Shown here piece after piece: positions 15,583 through 18,160 of a stretch of DNA of 18,160 nt (positions are counted from its first letter, which is position 1; each line of letters starts with the position of its first letter). The position numbers were made by a program, and so were the translations under genes. Under the pieces are notes generated by a model, which was not told the origin of the DNA, searched no databases, and saw only the letters and a list, made by a program, of their open reading frames with translations. The stretch spans positions 1 to 18,160 of the forward strand of contig CAZCAC010000154.1 in the NCBI GenBank assembly GCA_964496575.1. Reading direction: 5' to 3'. Origin of the DNA: CAZCAC01 sp964496575. Its GTDB lineage: Bacteria > Planctomycetota > UBA1135 > GCA-002686595.

Positions 15583-17136
15583 ATGACCGCCAAGAGAGAG
15601 GGGAGCTCCGAGCACGGGGAGCCGACCGGCGAGCGCCCGGCCTATCGCCAATGGGAGCGCGCCGGACCGCTCCTGGAGCGCCTGTTCGGATTGTCGGTTC
15701 GGGAGCGGGAAGAGCTCCTGCAGCAGGAGTGCGCCGACGATCCGGAGCTGGCCGCCGACCTGATGGAGATCGTCCAGGAGGAGCTCGTGGACGAGCGCTT
15801 CCTCCACCCTTTCGACGGCGTCCCGGACGGAGCCGAGCGTCCCGATCGAATCGGACCCTACGAGCTGCTGGAGAAGATCGGCGACGGTGGCATGGGAGCG
15901 GTCTGGTTGGCGCGCCGGGAGGGGGACTTCGAACAGCGCGTGGCGATCACGCACGACGCTCTCGAGTTCCTGGAGGACGTCCTCCAGGCCCCGGATCCGA
16001 AGGGAGGCGGGTCGCGCGACATCCGGATGGTCGACGCCCTCGACCTGGCCGTGGAACGCGCCGGCGAGATTCCGAATCCGGTGACGAGAGTCGCCGTCTA
16101 CTCCACGCTCGCGCGCGTGTACCACGGCCTCGGGGAACACGAGACCGCGGAGGCCGTCGCCATCGAATGTCGACGCTTCGGTCAGGTCGTCCCGCGCGTG
16201 GACCTGGTCAGCGTGACCAACGCCCTGGGGCTCATCGCCAGGGAGTCGGGACGGCGAGCCGAGGCCGTCTCTCTCTTCGAGGAAGCCCTCTCGCGCCTGG
16301 ACGACTCCGAGTCCGGTTACCTGACTCAGGATGAAGACCTGACCGACTGGCGCCTGACCATCCTGATGAACCTGGCCTCGGCGGTCGAAGACGAGGAACC
16401 GCTGCGAGCCGAGCAGATCCTGAATCAGCTGATCCGGCTTCGGAGCGAGCGGAGCGGTCCCGATCATCAGGAGGTGCAGCTGATACGCTTCAACCTCGGG
16501 GGAATTCTATTCGAGCAGGGCCACGTGGAGCGCGCCATGATGCTCTTGACCGAAGCGCACGAGGAGCTCGTGCACCACTCCGGTGAAGAGAGCTTCATGG
16601 CGATCGGCGCGGCCGCCGGGGTCGGGGTCGGACTGATCGTCTCGGGACGTGCGGAGCAAGCTCGGCTCCTGCTGGAGCGATACGCCGAGATCGCCGCCCG
16701 GGTGCTCGGCCCCGAACACCAGTGGACACTCATCACCGAGATGAGCCTCGCCTGGGCGCTCCTCGAGCTCGGTCGCATCGAGGAATCCGAGGCTCTGGCG
16801 ACGAGGATCGGGGACAGCACGCTCATCGACCCGGAGGATGTGCTGACCCGGGAGCGAGTCCTCGCCGCCTGCTGGCTGCGCACCGGTCGGGAGGCCGAGG
16901 CGGAGGCGGCGCTGCGCGCGACCCTGGAGGAGTGGCGTCGCGTTGATCCCTCCGCCGTCGTCGACCGGGCGATGTTGCTCCACGAGCTCGCCTCGTGCCT
17001 CGAGCGCCTGGATCGTCCGGAGGAAGCGCACGAGTCCGCCGCGGAGGCGATCACACTCCTCGAGGGACTTCCCGGGCGCGGCTTCGCGATCCACGAGAAG
17101 CTGCTGGAGATGGAGCAGCGCTTGCGCCGGCCTTGA
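15583..17136 (+). CDS. TPR protein with truncated Ser/Thr kinase domain
   Basis: 517 residues. Residues 22-85 match the N-terminal helical segment that precedes planctomycete Ser/Thr kinases (LLERLFGLSVREREELLQQ, then DDPELAADL). Residues 90-122 are a textbook kinase start: IGPYELLEKIGDGGMGAVWLA with the glycine-rich loop at 99-107, then QRVAI. There, at 123, the frame jumps to THDALEFLEDVLQAPDP. That is the segment normally found after the kinase C-lobe and linker, followed by tetratricopeptide-like helices to the end (about 150-515; for example VYSTLARVYHGLGEHETAEA and GRRAEAVSLFEEAL). VAIK lysine, HRD, DFG and APE motifs are all absent, so it cannot be an active kinase. The remaining frame is intact and of normal codon use. 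It is either an in-frame deletion, a kinase-dead scaffold, or an assembly join. No membrane segment was seen. The start at 15583 is the first ATG consistent with this frame. Confidence 0.85.
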   Translation: MTAKREGSSEHGEPTGERPAYRQWERAGPLLERLFGLSVREREELLQQECADDPELAADLMEIVQEELVDERFLHPFDGVPDGAERPDRIGPYELLEKIGDGGMGAVWLARREGDFEQRVAITHDALEFLEDVLQAPDPKGGGSRDIRMVDALDLAVERAGEIPNPVTRVAVYSTLARVYHGLGEHETAEAVAIECRRFGQVVPRVDLVSVTNALGLIARESGRRAEAVSLFEEALSRLDDSESGYLTQDEDLTDWRLTILMNLASAVEDEEPLRAEQILNQLIRLRSERSGPDHQEVQLIRFNLGGILFEQGHVERAMMLLTEAHEELVHHSGEESFMAIGAAAGVGVGLIVSGRAEQARLLLERYAEIAARVLGPEHQWTLITEMSLAWALLELGRIEESEALATRIGDSTLIDPEDVLTRERVLAACWLRTGREAEAEAALRATLEEWRRVDPSAVVDRAMLLHELASCLERLDRPEEAHESAAEAITLLEGLPGRGFAIHEKLLEMEQRLRRP

Positions 17137-17227
17137 GGCGCCGGCGGACGGAATCCTGGTTTTCGTGAGGGAGGTCTCGTCGGGGACTCGTGTGAGCGAG
17201 TGGCCGTCCAGGGCGGCCCTTCGACCA

Positions 17228-18160
17228 ATGCGAGCTCCAACCCCGGGAATCACCATGCACTCTCTGCTCTTCCTGTCCTTGCTCCTTCCCGCTCAGCACC
17301 TGGATTCGGTCCCCGAGGCACAACGGACCAGCACGTTTTGCTGGCACGACTTCGACGGAGACGGCGGGCAGGATGCCCTGGTCGTTCAACCGGGCGGCAG
17401 CCTGCGCTTGCTGCGCCACGACGGGACCGGGACCCTGGTGGACGAGACCGGATCGATGGGCCTCCTGGACTTCACCGGTGTGCGCGGCGTCCTCGTGGGC
17501 GACTACGACCTCGATGGCCAGGTGGATCTGGTCCTGTGCCGGAACGAGGGCCTCAGCGTCCTCTACCGCGAAGGTGATATCTTCGTCGAGGTCACGGATG
17601 GGGTCGGCCTGGCCGGTCTGGGTTCCGTGGAGTCGGTCCGCTGGGTCGACGTAGAGGGCGACGGCGTTCCGGACCTTCACCTCGCCTGTCCGCGGGAGCA
17701 CCGGGTGTTCGTGAACGAAAGAGGCGCCGCCTTCCGCGAGCTCGACCTGGGTCTGCCCACCGTCGTCGGGCCGCCGATGCGCTGGGCGGGCGCGGTCACC
17801 GGAGACGAGGTCGAGGCTCCCCAGCTTCCGACGGGTGGCGCGGAAGGAAGTACGAGCGCGCCCGGCCCCGGAGGCCGGATTCCGCTCGCCGGCGGAAGCG
17901 GGACGAGCTCGCTCTCCGCGGGTTCGGTCGGCAGCGTGTCGGTTCCACCTCCGGCCCCCATTGTCCCTTCCTGTATCGGGGGTGTGGAGGATCAGGCCAC
18001 CGGCTTCTGCCTCCCGGCCTCGAGCATCCCGACGCTGGGCACGCTCTACCCGCTCGGAAACGAGCTGATGATCGACTCGGCGGCCGGCTACGTCGGGATC
18101 GGGACGACCACCCCCGATTACTCCCTGGAGGTCGCGGGACAGCTGATCTCCGGGACCAGC
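17228..18160 (+). CDS. Secreted FG-GAP/VCBS repeat protein, C-terminus beyond right edge
   Basis: At least 311 residues, open at the window end. The hydrophobic stretch MHSLLFLSLLLPAQ (10-23) is a signal peptide. The ATG at 17228 keeps an Arg before it; the ATG at 17255 is an alternative, and neither has a strong binding site. Residues ~38-150 carry three FG-GAP/VCBS calcium-type turns: DFDGDGGQD (41-49), DYDLDGQVD (92-100) and DVEGDGVPD (141-149). A Gly/Ser/Pro-rich low-complexity linker spans ~200-245. It is followed by SCIGGVEDQATGFCLP, with two Cys about ten residues apart, and then AGYVGIGTTTPDYSLEVAGQ (287-306). The VGIGTTTP phrase is typical of exported repeat proteins that continue into long beta-structured tails and may end in an S74-type intramolecular chaperone. 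That end is not visible. The likely role is cell-surface adhesion or structure. Confidence 0.8.
   Translation, partial: MRAPTPGITMHSLLFLSLLLPAQHLDSVPEAQRTSTFCWHDFDGDGGQDALVVQPGGSLRLLRHDGTGTLVDETGSMGLLDFTGVRGVLVGDYDLDGQVDLVLCRNEGLSVLYREGDIFVEVTDGVGLAGLGSVESVRWVDVEGDGVPDLHLACPREHRVFVNERGAAFRELDLGLPTVVGPPMRWAGAVTGDEVEAPQLPTGGAEGSTSAPGPGGRIPLAGGSGTSSLSAGSVGSVSVPPPAPIVPSCIGGVEDQATGFCLPASSIPTLGTLYPLGNELMIDSAAGYVGIGTTTPDYSLEVAGQLISGTS

Noticed and set aside
17125..17146. GC-rich inverted repeat (cgccgg / ccggcg) over the stop of the TPR gene
   Set aside because: The nearest T-run (tttt at about 17160) is too far and too short for a rho-independent terminator. Such palindromes are expected by chance at this GC content.

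Overview
The window is high-GC bacterial DNA with closely packed genes. Most of them encode exported proteins: Sec signal peptides, one Tat signal and several lipoboxes. I infer a member of the Planctomycetota, probably a marine, heterotrophic, Saltatorellus-like lineage. The grounds are an ECF sigma factor of the planctomycete-rich TIGR02999 type beside a Ser/Thr-kinase/TPR gene, a DUF5060 glycoside-hydrolase-like protein, a large HZS-alpha-like c-type cytochrome, and FG-GAP proteins with a Cys-rich C-terminal domain (YCFGDP...CPCGN) typical of that group. The assignment rests on family recognition; no database search was run.

Layout, left to right. 1-650 (-): N-terminal part of an unrecognised secreted protein that runs off the left edge. 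782-2647 (+): secreted DUF5060 putative glycoside hydrolase. 2691-3449 (+): Tat-exported, split-Soret-like diheme cytochrome c. 3453-5096 (-): secreted seven-repeat FG-GAP protein. 5254-6372 (-): AlgX/AlgJ-like SGNH lipoprotein, with a possible terminator at its end. 6513-7676 (+): M29-type metalloaminopeptidase. 7688-8569 (+): alpha/beta-hydrolase lipoprotein. 13685 to 8576 (-): a compact three-gene unit of MFS/POT-like transporter, SDR oxidoreductase and a 968-aa F5/8C plus HZS-alpha-like diheme protein. 13772-14644 (+): unknown lipoprotein. 14645-14983: intergenic, with a probable decayed gene end on the minus strand. 14984-15556 (-): ECF sigma factor. 15583-17136 (+): TPR protein carrying only the first ~35 residues of a kinase domain. 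17228 to right edge (+): secreted FG-GAP/VCBS protein, incomplete.

How the genes fit together. The main themes are extracytoplasmic polymer and peptide processing (DUF5060 protein, M29 peptidase, hydrolases) and periplasmic c-type cytochromes (split-Soret and HZS-alpha-like). The MFS-SDR-HZS-like unit has gaps of 24 and 19 bp and looks like one transcription unit. It could take up and oxidise a small molecule and pass electrons to a periplasmic multiheme protein, but no substrate can be read from the sequence. It is not an anammox locus, because no beta or gamma hydrazine synthase subunit is present.

The strongest anomaly is the kinase/TPR gene. It is an intact reading frame in which about 150-400 residues expected of a kinase are missing precisely at the VAIK motif. 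No tRNA, rRNA, CRISPR array, insertion sequence or phage gene was seen.
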